From RUG760 sp045642205 (GTDB taxonomy: Bacteria > Bacillota > Clostridia > Lachnospirales > Bianqueaceae): DNA of 64,000 nucleotides. A program made the translations under genes and the position numbers. Location: positions 7,620 through 71,619 of the forward strand of contig JAZUIK010000181.1 in assembly GCA_045642205.1 (NCBI GenBank), read 5' to 3'. This document shows positions 1-8,879 of the stretch, piece after piece (the stretch's first letter is position 1; each line of letters starts with the position of its first letter). The notes beneath the pieces were generated by a model. It was not told the DNA's origin and ran no database searches. It saw only the letters and a list, made by a program, of their open reading frames with translations.

Positions 1-622
1 AGTCTCTCCAGTGGATGATGTCTTCTTCCCTGATCAGGTACATGGGGCGGATCAGTTCCATTCCTTCGAAATTGGAACTATGCAATTTAGGCATCATGGT
101 CTGCACCTGTGCACCATAGAGCATTCCCATCAGGATGGTCTCAATGACGTCATCATAGTGATGTCCCAGGGCGATCTTGTTACAGCCCAGTTCCTTGGCA
201 TGAGCATACAGATTTCCCCGACGCATACGTGCACAGAGATAGCAGGGATTCTTCTCGATCTCGAACACAGAATTGAAGATCGTGGATTCAAAAATGTGGA
301 TAGGTACACCCAGCAAGCGGGCATTATCTTCGATCTGTTTTCTGTTTACCTTAGAATAACCGGGATCCATTACCAGAAAGACCAGTTCAAATTCAAACTT
401 ATTGTGACGCTTCAGCTCCTGGAACAGCTTCGCCATCAACATGGAATCCTTACCACCGGAAATGCAGACAGCGATCTTATCTCCCGGCTGGATCATGTCG
501 TAGGTATTGATACCCTTGGCAAAAGGAGTAAACAACTGCTTGTGGAATTTCTTTCGAATACTCATTTCCACATTTTTACGCTGTTCCTCTTCTGTCAGTA
601 CCTCTTTCTCTTCGTCACTCAT
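1..622 (-). CDS. TtcA-like PP-loop tRNA thiolation protein (C-terminus outside window)
   Basis: Partial gene: 207 codons are present and the reading frame runs off the left edge. It starts at ATG 622 behind an AGGAAG site, 22 bases after the preceding stop. The PP-loop signature SGGKDS lies at residues 55-60 and adenylates the substrate. A CxxC pair (CYLC) is at residues 127-130, followed by ALGHHYDD at about 151-158. This arrangement is that of the TtcA/TilS-type ATPases that sulfurate a tRNA base, TtcA making 2-thiocytidine at position 32. The exact tRNA target is inferred from family resemblance only, and the second half, including any second cysteine pair, cannot be seen. It probably shares a transcript with the secreted lysozyme-like gene upstream. 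Confidence 0.85.
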   Translation of the reverse strand, partial: MSDEEKEVLTEEEQRKNVEMSIRKKFHKQLFTPFAKGINTYDMIQPGDKIAVCISGGKDSMLMAKLFQELKRHNKFEFELVFLVMDPGYSKVNRKQIEDNARLLGVPIHIFESTIFNSVFEIEKNPCYLCARMRRGNLYAHAKELGCNKIALGHHYDDVIETILMGMLYGAQVQTMMPKLHSSNFEGMELIRPMYLIREEDIIHWRD

Positions 623-644
623 CCTGCTTCCTTTCCACGGAAGA

Positions 645-1967
645 TCACTGGTCTTCGTCATCCATCAGGATCGCTTCAGTCTTTATCCAAAGACCGTTTG
701 TCAGCTGCGCCCAGTCTTCCTTTACACTCTCAACGTCCAATCTGCTTCCTTCATGGACCAGTTCCATCTTACGGCTTCTCTCATAATCATGCTGATAGAG
801 AAAGGCCTCTTCCGTAACCAGTGCATTGCCTTCCACCGGGATCTCTCCGCTCATAAAATGTTCCATAAAAGCCAGAGAATAGGTCAATCTGGTTCTCTTT
901 GCGCTGCTTCTCTGATTTGCCGGATTCTCAAAGTCGCACATGAATACGTTGGTGGCTTCACGAATATCGTTGGTCACCCTGAGTGTATCCAGGATGTGCT
1001 TATACCAGGAATCGTTCAATTCCTCCCAGAGATAGTCCAGCTGAGCATCCAGATCATCAATGGACAATCCCTTTTCTACCGTTCTCTCGTACAGACCTTC
1101 TTTTCTGGCGTCCATTGTCCACTGACAGAGTCCATAACCAAAGGCATCGTCACAGAAATCTTCTTTTTCATACTTACCGCTGTTTACATCGGCGGTATAT
1201 TGTGCGTCCTTACGACGGATCAGTTTTTCCGCCCAGTTCTCCAGATTGTTGCTGAGCAGTCTGGACTCTTCGTACAGGTTACCCATCACGCCGGCAATAC
1301 CGGCTTCGGTCAATCCTTTGTCTTTAAAATAGTTCCAGATCTTTTGTGCAACTGCCTCATCATACTCAATGTCAGCTGCCTTCAGATCGCTGCCATCATT
1401 CCATGAAGAAAGGGTAGAGAAAGATACATCACTGCTTAGGACGTATCCGTATAATCCCATGGCTTTGACTGCCAGATAATCTTTCCATACTCCGGTAACG
1501 GTCAGGGATGCCCCTGCCGCCAGGGTCGTCAATACATTGGCATCTTCTTTGGGATCTTCCAGAAGCATTACATCGTTTCCCTTCGTCTTAGCCTCTCCGG
1601 CGGAACGGAAGGGGGAGGTTACTCTGGTTCCAAAACGGATATAATGGGCATTCACATAGGCCGTGCCACCTTGATAGAGGATCTCGTACCATTCTCCGTC
1701 CGAGGTCTTTCCCGTGATCAGAAAGGTATCGCCCAAAAAAGTCTGCTCCAGCATACTGCTGCCTGCATCGGCTTCACTTCGAATATTGACGAAGGTAGAA
1801 ACAGCAGTTCCTCCACCGATGGTCACCAAAGACCCATCCGCAGTTTCTGTTTCCGCTGCATAGGGCTTTGTCAGCTGGGCCGCCTTCACCTTCTGCGCAG
1901 GACTTATAGGCAAGATAAGGGCCAGTGCCAGCAATAGGCTGAGCACTTTATGTAAGTCTTGTTTCAT
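645..1967 (-). CDS. Secreted SH3-domain protein with phage-tail-lysozyme-type domain
   Basis: A protein of 440 residues. Residues 1 to about 30 form a classical signal peptide (basic start, long Leu/Ala core, AxA-like end), so it is exported. Two SH3-like segments follow at about 50-112 and 125-185; such domains usually bind peptidoglycan. Residues about 205-375 match the phage tail lysozyme type fold (the stretch beginning WNYFKDKGLTEAGIAGVMGN, a candidate catalytic Glu in YEESRL, and YGLCQW further on). A polar tail of about 60 residues ends the protein. Role: probable cell wall glycan hydrolase acting outside the cell. A good sigma-A promoter precedes it and the next gene downstream is only 22 bases away. 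The ribosome binding site is weak. Enzyme activity is inferred from the domain. Confidence 0.75.
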   Translation of the reverse strand: MKQDLHKVLSLLLALALILPISPAQKVKAAQLTKPYAAETETADGSLVTIGGGTAVSTFVNIRSEADAGSSMLEQTFLGDTFLITGKTSDGEWYEILYQGGTAYVNAHYIRFGTRVTSPFRSAGEAKTKGNDVMLLEDPKEDANVLTTLAAGASLTVTGVWKDYLAVKAMGLYGYVLSSDVSFSTLSSWNDGSDLKAADIEYDEAVAQKIWNYFKDKGLTEAGIAGVMGNLYEESRLLSNNLENWAEKLIRRKDAQYTADVNSGKYEKEDFCDDAFGYGLCQWTMDARKEGLYERTVEKGLSIDDLDAQLDYLWEELNDSWYKHILDTLRVTNDIREATNVFMCDFENPANQRSSAKRTRLTYSLAFMEHFMSGEIPVEGNALVTEEAFLYQHDYERSRKMELVHEGSRLDVESVKEDWAQLTNGLWIKTEAILMDDEDQ

Positions 1968-2009
1968 ATAATTTACAAAGTCTCTCTGTTTTTTAATGTG
2001 AGTTGTTCC

Positions 2010-2038
2010 ATTGTACTAGAGAACCCAATTTCTGTCAA
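2010..2038 (-). promoter_or_regulatory. Sigma-A promoter of the secreted lysozyme-like gene
   Basis: On the minus strand, TTGACA (2033-2038) and TACAAT (2010-2015) are separated by exactly 17 bases. The predicted start of transcription lies about 35 bases before the ATG. Confidence 0.7.
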
Positions 2039-2059
2039 ACCGGCCTCCCTGTACATTCC

Positions 2060-2545
2060 TCACTCTACAGTGATCTTTGCATAGGAAAAAGGTACCAGTT
2101 TCTTCAGATCTTCCGGAGATAATTCCACCTGATGTCCGATCTTTCCTCCACTCACAAAGAACCTCTCCAGAGAGGCAGCACTTTCATCCACCACTGTCGG
2201 GAACAGTTTTTTCATTCCTACAGGAGAACATCCTCCATGGATATATCCCGTCAACGGAAGCAGTTCCTTCTGCGGGATCATATCGATGCTCTTTTCGGAA
2301 ACAGCTTTTGCTGCTGCCTTGAGATCCAGTTCCTTTGCCACAGGGATCACAAAGACATAGTACTTTTTCGACGCTGCCTGGGTGACCAGCGTCTTATAGA
2401 CATGATCCACATTTTCTCCCAGAGATTCCGCCACTTTAACACCATTGACAATAGAGGGATCATATTCATGGGGAAGAAAGGGGATCTTCTTTTGTGTCAG
2501 GATCCGCATGACATTGGTCATTTCGATCTTTTCTTTTTTTGCCAT
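2060..2545 (-). CDS. ybaK: YbaK/EbsC-type Cys-tRNA(Pro) deacylase
   Basis: This 161-residue protein has the length and pattern of the YbaK family, single-domain editing enzymes that hydrolyse cysteine from mischarged tRNA-Pro in the cytoplasm. Typical stretches are HEYDP near residue 27, the conserved basic segment FVIPVAKELDLK, and GYIHGGCSPVGMKK near residues 100-113, which forms the substrate pocket. The start is the ATG at 2545, behind a modest purine-rich site. It stands alone: the gene upstream ends in a strong terminator and the next gene downstream has its own promoter. Confidence 0.9.
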   Translation of the reverse strand: MAKKEKIEMTNVMRILTQKKIPFLPHEYDPSIVNGVKVAESLGENVDHVYKTLVTQAASKKYYVFVIPVAKELDLKAAAKAVSEKSIDMIPQKELLPLTGYIHGGCSPVGMKKLFPTVVDESAASLERFFVSGGKIGHQVELSPEDLKKLVPFSYAKITVE

Positions 2546-2643
2546 TTTCTACCGCCATCCACTTTTCATTGAAAGTTCATTGAATGAATGTACTCAAACT
2601 TTAATCCTTTTTGAGATCAAAGTCTTGCTTCTTTCTTGTTTCG

Positions 2644-2673
2644 AAAAAAGGATCGGGAAGCTCCCGATCCTTT
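2644..2673 (-). terminator. Rho-independent terminator of pepF
   Basis: A 12-bp perfect stem (AAAGGATCGGGA and its complement) with a 3-base loop runs into a T-tract on the minus strand, 20 bases after the pepF stop codon. Confidence 0.85.
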
Positions 2674-2692
2674 GATTCGCTTTCAAACCTGA

Positions 2693-4510
2693 TCAGTTGT
2701 TTGCGCAAAGTCTTGCGTAAGTAGCTTCCGCATCAGCCACGATAGATGCAAACTTGTTCAGCGCTGCATCGATAGGAGCAGAAGTAGTCAGGTCTACACC
2801 ACCATGCTTCAGAGAATCCAGAGGATACTCGGAAGAGCCCATGGACAGGAATTCCAGGTACTTCTTGACAGCCGGTGCACCTTCTTTCAGGATGCCCTCG
2901 GAAAGGGCCGCAGCAGAGCAGTAACCGGTCGCATAGACATAAACGTAGAAGCTTCTGTAGAAGTGAGGAATACGTGCCCACTCGTAGCGGACCTCTTCAT
3001 CCATGACCATCTCGGGACCAAAGTACAGTTTGACCAGACCTTCGTAAGTCTTATTGAGCCACTCTGCACTGAGTGCTCCTCCATTTTCTACTTCCTCGTG
3101 AGCCAGCTTTTCAAACTCAGCAAACATGGTCTGACGATAGACGGTACCCTTGAAGTTTTCCATATACTGGTTCAGAAGATACATACGGGTCTTGTCGTCG
3201 ATATCCTGCTTTAAGAGCTGCTCGATCAGAAGATTCTCATTTACGGTAGAAGCGATCTCTGCAACAAACAGAGTATAGTCTGCATACTGTGCCGGCTGAT
3301 GCGTCTTTGCCAAAAGGGTATGCTGAGAATGTCCCATCTCATGGGCCAGTGTCGATACGGAATCGATGGTACCGGTGTAGTTCATCATGATATAGGGATT
3401 GCAATCATAGGTTCCTGCAGAATAAGCACCACCGGATTTACCGGTATTGGGATATACATCGATCCATCTCTCGTCGTAGGCACGCTGGACATTGCTGACA
3501 TACTCTTCGCCCAGAGGCTTTACTGCCTTCTTGACCATTTCCTTGGCCTCATCGAAGGTATACTTCAGTTCCAGATCCCCTACCAGAGGCGCATAAACAT
3601 CGTAATAGTGGATCTCATCCAGTCCCAGCATCTTCTTTCTCAGTGCTACATAACGGTACATAGCATCCAGATGAGAATGAACGGTATCGACCAGTCCGTC
3701 ATATACGGATACGGGGATGTTGGAATGCGCCATGCTCATGGCACGAGCAGAGGGGTAGTTACGGGTACGAGCTGCAAAAGCATCTGCCTTTACGTTAGCG
3801 GAATAGGTAGCTGTAAAGGTATTGATATGCTGCTTGTAGGTCTTGTAATAACTCTGGAAGGATTTCTTACGGATGTCTCTGTCCTGACTGGACTGGAGCA
3901 GGATATAGGTAGCTCCGCTGACATCGATCTTATTGCCATCCTTATCCTCGATGGGATCGAAGACCAGATCGGCATCCTGCAGATCTCCGGCGATATCTCC
4001 GGGTGCTCCGGTAATCTCTCTCATTCCGGAAAGAATCTTTTCCTCTGCCTGGGACAAAGTATGTGCCTTGGCACGCTTCAGATCTTCCAGCATATGCTTG
4101 TAATCCGCAAGCTCAGGCGCATTGACAAAGGTATCGAACTTGTCTTCATCCATGGAAAGCAGTTCAGGATTCACAAAAGAGAAGGCAGCCCCGATCTTAA
4201 CAAACTTGCCGGAAGCCTTTGCAGACATGATCTGTGCAGCTTCTCCTCTGGTGTCTTCAGAACGGCGGAGCATGGGATACTGGTACAGATTGGAGATCTT
4301 ACGATCCAGCATGGTCTGTCCATCCAAAAACTCCTTTAATACAGCGGGAGACTCGGTCAGTCTTCCCTTGTAAGTCAAAAGTCTCTCAACTTCTGCATCG
4401 ACAGTAGGAAGAGCGGCTTCCCATGCCTCATCACTTTCGAACAAGGGACTCAGGTCCCACTTAAACTGTTCTTCAATCTCAGAACGATCTTTGATCTTTG
4501 TATCTGCCAT
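2693..4510 (-). CDS. pepF: Oligoendopeptidase F (M3 family zinc peptidase)
   Basis: A protein of 605 residues, normal for PepF. The M3 zinc motif HEMGH lies near residue 390 within TLAHEMGHSQHTL, where the two His bind zinc and Glu is the general base; the zinc-binding third residue is expected in the EIASTVNE segment about 25 residues later. The enzyme cleaves short peptides in the cytoplasm and helps recycle amino acids. The start chosen is ATG 4510 (MADTKIKD), which has AAAGGA eight bases upstream; a TTG six codons earlier would place that site inside the gene. It is a single-gene unit between two hairpins. Confidence 0.95.
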   Translation of the reverse strand: MADTKIKDRSEIEEQFKWDLSPLFESDEAWEAALPTVDAEVERLLTYKGRLTESPAVLKEFLDGQTMLDRKISNLYQYPMLRRSEDTRGEAAQIMSAKASGKFVKIGAAFSFVNPELLSMDEDKFDTFVNAPELADYKHMLEDLKRAKAHTLSQAEEKILSGMREITGAPGDIAGDLQDADLVFDPIEDKDGNKIDVSGATYILLQSSQDRDIRKKSFQSYYKTYKQHINTFTATYSANVKADAFAARTRNYPSARAMSMAHSNIPVSVYDGLVDTVHSHLDAMYRYVALRKKMLGLDEIHYYDVYAPLVGDLELKYTFDEAKEMVKKAVKPLGEEYVSNVQRAYDERWIDVYPNTGKSGGAYSAGTYDCNPYIMMNYTGTIDSVSTLAHEMGHSQHTLLAKTHQPAQYADYTLFVAEIASTVNENLLIEQLLKQDIDDKTRMYLLNQYMENFKGTVYRQTMFAEFEKLAHEEVENGGALSAEWLNKTYEGLVKLYFGPEMVMDEEVRYEWARIPHFYRSFYVYVYATGYCSAAALSEGILKEGAPAVKKYLEFLSMGSSEYPLDSLKHGGVDLTTSAPIDAALNKFASIVADAEATYARLCANN

Positions 4511-4531
4511 TATATTTTTTCCTTTCAAAAG

Positions 4532-4576
4532 GGAATCACTATGCGAATCCTAAAGGGAAATTCTCATAGTGATTCC
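4532..4576 (-). terminator. Hairpin ending the ABC exporter operon
   Basis: Inverted repeat GGAATCACTATG ... CATAGTGATTCC (12 bp, about 21-base loop) lies just after the exporter stop codon and directly before the pepF ribosome binding site. The T-tract is short (CTTTTG), so it may be a weak or partial terminator. Confidence 0.5.
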
Positions 4577-4593
4577 TATCATTTATCAGATGA

Positions 4594-6432
4594 TTAATCC
4601 AGTTCAGCCTTACCTGTGTACAGCTCGTAATATCTTCCCTTCATCTCCAGCAGTTCCTCATGGGTTCCACGCTCGATGATCTCTCCGTGCTCCAGGACCA
4701 TGATCTGGTCAGCATTACGGACAGTAGAAAGACGATGCGCAATAACAAAAGTGGTACGATTCTTCATCAGTCTTGCCAGACCGTGATCGATATGACGCTC
4801 CGTACGGGTATCGACGGAGGAGGTTGCTTCATCCAATACCAGAATAGGTGCGGTGCTGATGGCTGCTCTGGCAATGTTCAGAAGCTGACGCTGACCCTGA
4901 GACAGGTTTCCACCGTCTTCTTCCAGAATAGTGTCATAACCCTTATCCAGTCGCATGATGAAGGAATGCGCACTGGCTGTCTTTGCTGCCTGCTCGACCT
5001 CTTCATCGGTAGCATCCAGTCTTCCGAAACGAATGTTTTCACGCACAGTACCAACAAACAGATGGGTATCCTGCAGTACCATAGCAATATGCTTACGCAG
5101 TTCGGTTCCATCAAAGTCACGGATGTTGGTGCCGTCGATGGTGATGGTTCCTTCGTTGATATCGTAGAAACGATTCAGCAGGTTGGTAATCGTAGTCTTA
5201 CCGGCACCGGTAGATCCGACAAAGGCTACCTTCTGACCGGGCTGTACTTCGACATTGATATTCTTAAGAACGGTCTGTCCTTCGTTATATCCAAAGGATA
5301 CATTCTCAAGGATCACATGTCCCTGGATATTCTCCATAGGAACAGGATTCTCGGTTGTCATCTTCTCAGGCTCCTGGTCCATCATAGTGAAGACTCTTTC
5401 TGCACCGGCAAGGGCGGAAAGAACGGTAGTTACCTGATTAGCCATCATACTGATGGGCATGGAGAACTGTCTCGAGTAGTTGACGAAAATTGTCAGACCA
5501 CCAACATCGAAACGTCCCAATGCACAGAAGATACCGCCGACCATAGCAACCAGTGCATAACTGAGCTGTCCCAGGTTACCCATTACAGGACCCATGATGC
5601 CACCGTAGAACTGTGCCTTGATCTGCTTCTCTGCCAGATCCACATTCAGATCGCCGAATTCTTCGATACAGATCTCTTCGTGATTGAATACCTTAACGAC
5701 CTTCTGTCCGTTAACAGACTCTTCGATATAGCCATTGAGCGCACCCAGCGCTTCCTGCTGAGAACGATAATATTTCTGTCCTGCTTTTGCCAGAAGACCT
5801 GCCAGTTTGATGAATACAGGAACCAGTACAATGGTAATAATGGTCAGCCAGATATTGGTGTAGATCATCATAGCCATGGTACCTACCAGCGAAATGATAC
5901 TGGAGAACAGGTTGATCAGGGTGTTATCCATCATCATACCGATGTTATCCACATCATTGGTAAAGCGGCTCATCAGATCACCGGTCTGGTTAGAGTCAAA
6001 ATAGCGAACGGGAAGCTTCTGCAGTTTGGTGAACAGTTCATTACGGATCTCTTCCAGTGTATTCTGGGAAACATGGATCATAATGCGCTGTTCCAGATAG
6101 GTACCGATGATGTTAACCATGTAGACGGCAAACAGTGCCAGAAGACCTGCAGCAAAGCCGGCGATCTTTTCCAGGCCAACACCTTCGATAATATAGTTAT
6201 TGATGATCGGGCGCATCATATACGATGCAGCCAGCGATGCAATGGTCTTTACAAAAACAAGGAAGAGTGCAACTGCAACTCTGATCTTGTTCTTCTCAAG
6301 ATACGAAACGAGACGAAGGATCGTACCTTTGGTATTCTTAGGCTTGCGGGTATCTCTTCCACGGCCGGGACCACCGGGGCCGCCGGGACCGGGACCCATG
6401 GGAGCGCCATTTCTTTTTCCGTTAGGTGCCAT
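4594..6432 (-). CDS. ABC exporter half-transporter, subunit with consensus catalytic Glu
   Basis: A 612-residue type IV ABC exporter half: a Gly/Pro/Arg-rich cytoplasmic head (1-35), six membrane segments (about 50-340) and a nucleotide-binding domain. Walker A is GSTGAGKTT near residue 405, the signature is LSQGQ rather than LSGGQ, and Walker B is ILVLDEATS with a normal catalytic Glu. The partner encoded 2 bases upstream has the opposite features, so the two probably form a heterodimer with one standard and one degenerate ATP site, as known for TM287/288, LmrCD and BmrCD multidrug exporters. The substrate is unknown; drug or lipid export is inferred. AGGAGG precedes the ATG inside the end of the upstream gene region. 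Confidence 0.9.
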   Translation of the reverse strand: MAPNGKRNGAPMGPGPGGPGGPGRGRDTRKPKNTKGTILRLVSYLEKNKIRVAVALFLVFVKTIASLAASYMMRPIINNYIIEGVGLEKIAGFAAGLLALFAVYMVNIIGTYLEQRIMIHVSQNTLEEIRNELFTKLQKLPVRYFDSNQTGDLMSRFTNDVDNIGMMMDNTLINLFSSIISLVGTMAMMIYTNIWLTIITIVLVPVFIKLAGLLAKAGQKYYRSQQEALGALNGYIEESVNGQKVVKVFNHEEICIEEFGDLNVDLAEKQIKAQFYGGIMGPVMGNLGQLSYALVAMVGGIFCALGRFDVGGLTIFVNYSRQFSMPISMMANQVTTVLSALAGAERVFTMMDQEPEKMTTENPVPMENIQGHVILENVSFGYNEGQTVLKNINVEVQPGQKVAFVGSTGAGKTTITNLLNRFYDINEGTITIDGTNIRDFDGTELRKHIAMVLQDTHLFVGTVRENIRFGRLDATDEEVEQAAKTASAHSFIMRLDKGYDTILEEDGGNLSQGQRQLLNIARAAISTAPILVLDEATSSVDTRTERHIDHGLARLMKNRTTFVIAHRLSTVRNADQIMVLEHGEIIERGTHEELLEMKGRYYELYTGKAELD

Positions 6433-6434
6433 GA

Positions 6435-8168
6435 TCAGTTCGCCTCCTTTCTATCCATCTGAGAGTAATAGATTTCCTGATACTCCTCGTTGGACGCAAG
6501 AAGTTCATCGTGTGTTCCGATACCGGTAATCTTTCCGTCATCGATAACGACGATCTGATCCGCATCCTTGACCGAAGTAATACGCTGCGCAATAATGATC
6601 TTTGTCGTTGCCTTCAGTTCGTTGTTAAAGGTCTGACGGATCCTTGCTTCAGTGGCGGTATCGACCGCACTGGTGGAGTCGTCCAGGATCAGGATCTTGG
6701 GCTTCTTCAAAAGTGCTCTGGCAATACACAGTCTCTGTTTCTGTCCGCCGGATACATTGACACCGCCCTGTCCAAGCTCACGCTCGTAGCCATCCTTATG
6801 CGCGGTAATAAAGTCATGTGCCTGTGCACTTTCGCAGGCAGCCTCGACCTCTTCCTTTGTAGCCTTCTCATTTCCCCAGAGCATGTTCTTGTAAACGCTT
6901 CCGGAGAACAGAACATTCTTCTGAAGGACCATGCCGACGCTCTCACGCAGGTTGAACAGACTATAGTCCTTAACATTGATGCCGTCTACCAGCACTTCTC
7001 CTTCATCTACATCGTAGAGTCTGGGGATCATGCTGACCAGAGTGGTCTTTCCGCATCCGGTGGAACCGATGATTCCGACTACACTGCCGGGTTCGATGGT
7101 CAGATTGATATTGTCCAGAACCTTTTCTTCACTGTTCTTATAGTAACGGAAGTTAACGTTCTTGAATTCGATCTTTCCTTCGGTAATCTGCTTGTCACGA
7201 TGGGTTGCATACACATCAGTAATGTCGACCTCTTCATCCAGCACCTCACCCAGACGCTTACTGGAAGCAGCGGCACGGGATGCCGTCATAAAGATCATGG
7301 ATACCATCATCAAAGATCCAAGGATCTGTGTAATGTAGGTAATAAAGGCAGTCAGATCACCCAGTTTCATGTTGCCGAGCATGATCATACGTCCTCCGAA
7401 CCACAGAACAGACAGAGAAGTCAGATTCATGATCAGAGTCATGATCGGCATGATCAATATCATCAGTCCCATAGCATTCAGGCCGGCAGCCTTTAGATTG
7501 CCGTTGGATTCACGGAACTTTGCATTCTCGTATTCGTCACGAACGAACGATTTGATAACACGGACGTTGGTGATATTTTCCTGTACGTTTGTATTCAGGG
7601 CATCGATCTTTCCCTGCATTGCAGAGAACTTCGGGAATGCGATACGGATAACCACGATCATCAGGATCACAAGAATAGGGATCGCCACCAGAAGGATCAT
7701 GGAAAGCTGAGGATTCAGCTGGATCGCCATGATCAGTGCACCGATCAGCATACCGGGAGCACGCAGCATCATTCTCAGACACATATTGACAAAGTTCTGC
7801 ATCTGCGTGATATCGTTGGTCAGTCGAGTGACCAGAGAACCGGTAGAAAACTTATCGATGTTAGCGAAAGAAAATTCCTGCACCTTTTTGTAGGCATCTT
7901 TTCGAACATCTTTACCAAAGTTGATGGATCCCTTGGCACCAAAATAAGCGCCGCCTACACCACCGGCTACCATCAGAAGGGAAGTCAGGATCATTAACAG
8001 ACCCATCCCTACGATGTATCCGGGATTCTGGTTGGTTACACCGTTGTTGATGATGTTGGCAAAAAACTTTGGCATCAATACTTCACCAAGAACCTCGACG
8101 ATCATCATCAAGGGTCCCACGATGAAGTATGTCAGATAGGGTCTGATGTACTTAAACCATCGTTTCAT
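6435..8168 (-). CDS. ABC exporter half-transporter, subunit with Glu-to-Asp catalytic site
   Basis: A 577-residue ABC exporter half with six membrane segments (about 15-300) and an ATPase domain: Walker A GSTGCGKTT, signature VSGGQ, and Walker B ILILDDSTS, where Asp replaces the usual catalytic Glu. That substitution marks the degenerate site of heterodimeric exporters. It is first in a two-gene operon with the 612-residue partner. A MarR gene lies upstream in the same direction, which is the common arrangement for MarR-controlled multidrug exporters. The start (MKRWFKYIRPYL) has its AAGGAG an unusually long 14 bases upstream, and the leader in front contains two hairpins. The transported compound cannot be told from sequence. 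Confidence 0.9.
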   Translation of the reverse strand: MKRWFKYIRPYLTYFIVGPLMMIVEVLGEVLMPKFFANIINNGVTNQNPGYIVGMGLLMILTSLLMVAGGVGGAYFGAKGSINFGKDVRKDAYKKVQEFSFANIDKFSTGSLVTRLTNDITQMQNFVNMCLRMMLRAPGMLIGALIMAIQLNPQLSMILLVAIPILVILMIVVIRIAFPKFSAMQGKIDALNTNVQENITNVRVIKSFVRDEYENAKFRESNGNLKAAGLNAMGLMILIMPIMTLIMNLTSLSVLWFGGRMIMLGNMKLGDLTAFITYITQILGSLMMVSMIFMTASRAAASSKRLGEVLDEEVDITDVYATHRDKQITEGKIEFKNVNFRYYKNSEEKVLDNINLTIEPGSVVGIIGSTGCGKTTLVSMIPRLYDVDEGEVLVDGINVKDYSLFNLRESVGMVLQKNVLFSGSVYKNMLWGNEKATKEEVEAACESAQAHDFITAHKDGYERELGQGGVNVSGGQKQRLCIARALLKKPKILILDDSTSAVDTATEARIRQTFNNELKATTKIIIAQRITSVKDADQIVVIDDGKITGIGTHDELLASNEEYQEIYYSQMDRKEAN

Positions 8169-8316
8169 TGTATCTTTTTTGTCTCCTTTTTAACTCCACA
8201 AACTCCTCGTTTCGCCAGCCTGTTCCGGCGAAATAACCTTACAAAAATACATCAAAAGACCCTGAAAGGCTTTTCGCCTCCTCGGGTCTTCTGTTTCATA
8301 CATTCTGACATGTCTA
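8169..8316 (-). promoter_or_regulatory. Leader between marR and exporter with two hairpins
   Basis: Reading on the minus strand, the first hairpin (8256-8290) pairs AAGACCC with GGGTCTT around an inner AGGC/GCCT stem and is followed by TTTTG. The second (8210-8233) pairs TTTCGCC with GGCGAAA. The first looks like a weak terminator after marR, so exporter expression may depend on read-through or attenuation. No clear separate promoter was found in between. Confidence 0.45.
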
Positions 8317-8772
8317 TCAGATGTCGGCCTTATTCAGATTGTCGCTGATCCTCTCCATAAAATGATAAAGGGTTTCCTTCTCTTCGTCGGTAAATCCTTC
8401 CATCGCAAGGTCGTCAAAATACTGAAATTTTTCCTGTGATTCTTTTATTGTCTTGTTTCCCTTTTCGGTGAACTTAACAAAATTGAATCGATTATCTTTT
8501 TCCGACATGATCTTTTCGATCATACCGAAGCCAGCAAGTTTTTTCAGATTCACTGCGATCGCCGCAGGTGTTACCTTTAATTCTCTGGAAATTTCTCTCT
8601 GACTGACCTGATTACCTTCATTCATACGCACCATTGTCATCAACAGTTTATGTTGACTTTGCTGCATCTTGTACTTTTTAATGAAGGTCTCAATGGCATT
8701 CTTATGTTTACTATCGGCCTCAACGAACTTGGCCATTACTTCCTGATTCGAATAGATTCTTTTCTCTGACAT
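8317..8772 (-). CDS. MarR-family transcription regulator
   Basis: This 151-residue protein has the winged helix-turn-helix plan of MarR: an N-terminal dimer helix, HTH at about 58-80 (QREISRELKVTPAAIAVNLKKL), a wing around DNRFNFVKFTEKG, and a C-terminal dimerisation helix. AGGAGG precedes the ATG. Such proteins repress their own gene and a neighbouring exporter until a ligand binds. Here the exporter pair follows in the same direction and a perfect 16-bp palindrome overlaps the promoter of marR, which fits this model. The ligand is unknown. Confidence 0.9.
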   Translation of the reverse strand: MSEKRIYSNQEVMAKFVEADSKHKNAIETFIKKYKMQQSQHKLLMTMVRMNEGNQVSQREISRELKVTPAAIAVNLKKLAGFGMIEKIMSEKDNRFNFVKFTEKGNKTIKESQEKFQYFDDLAMEGFTDEEKETLYHFMERISDNLNKADI

Positions 8773-8803
8773 GCTCTATTCCTCCTGAACAACTGATTAA
8801 TAC

Positions 8804-8836
8804 ATCATAATTCTTATACTACATTGTCGTCAATGT
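8804..8836 (-). promoter_or_regulatory. marR promoter with overlapping palindromic operator
   Basis: On the minus strand, TTGACG (8828-8833) and TATGAT (8804-8809) are 18 bases apart. The palindrome ACATTG-TCGT-CAATGT at 8821-8836 covers the -35 box, as expected for an autorepressed MarR gene. Operator identity is inferred. Confidence 0.6.
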
Positions 8837-8879
8837 TAATAATTTATCGAAATATATTAATTAATTGTCCAGTTAGGAC

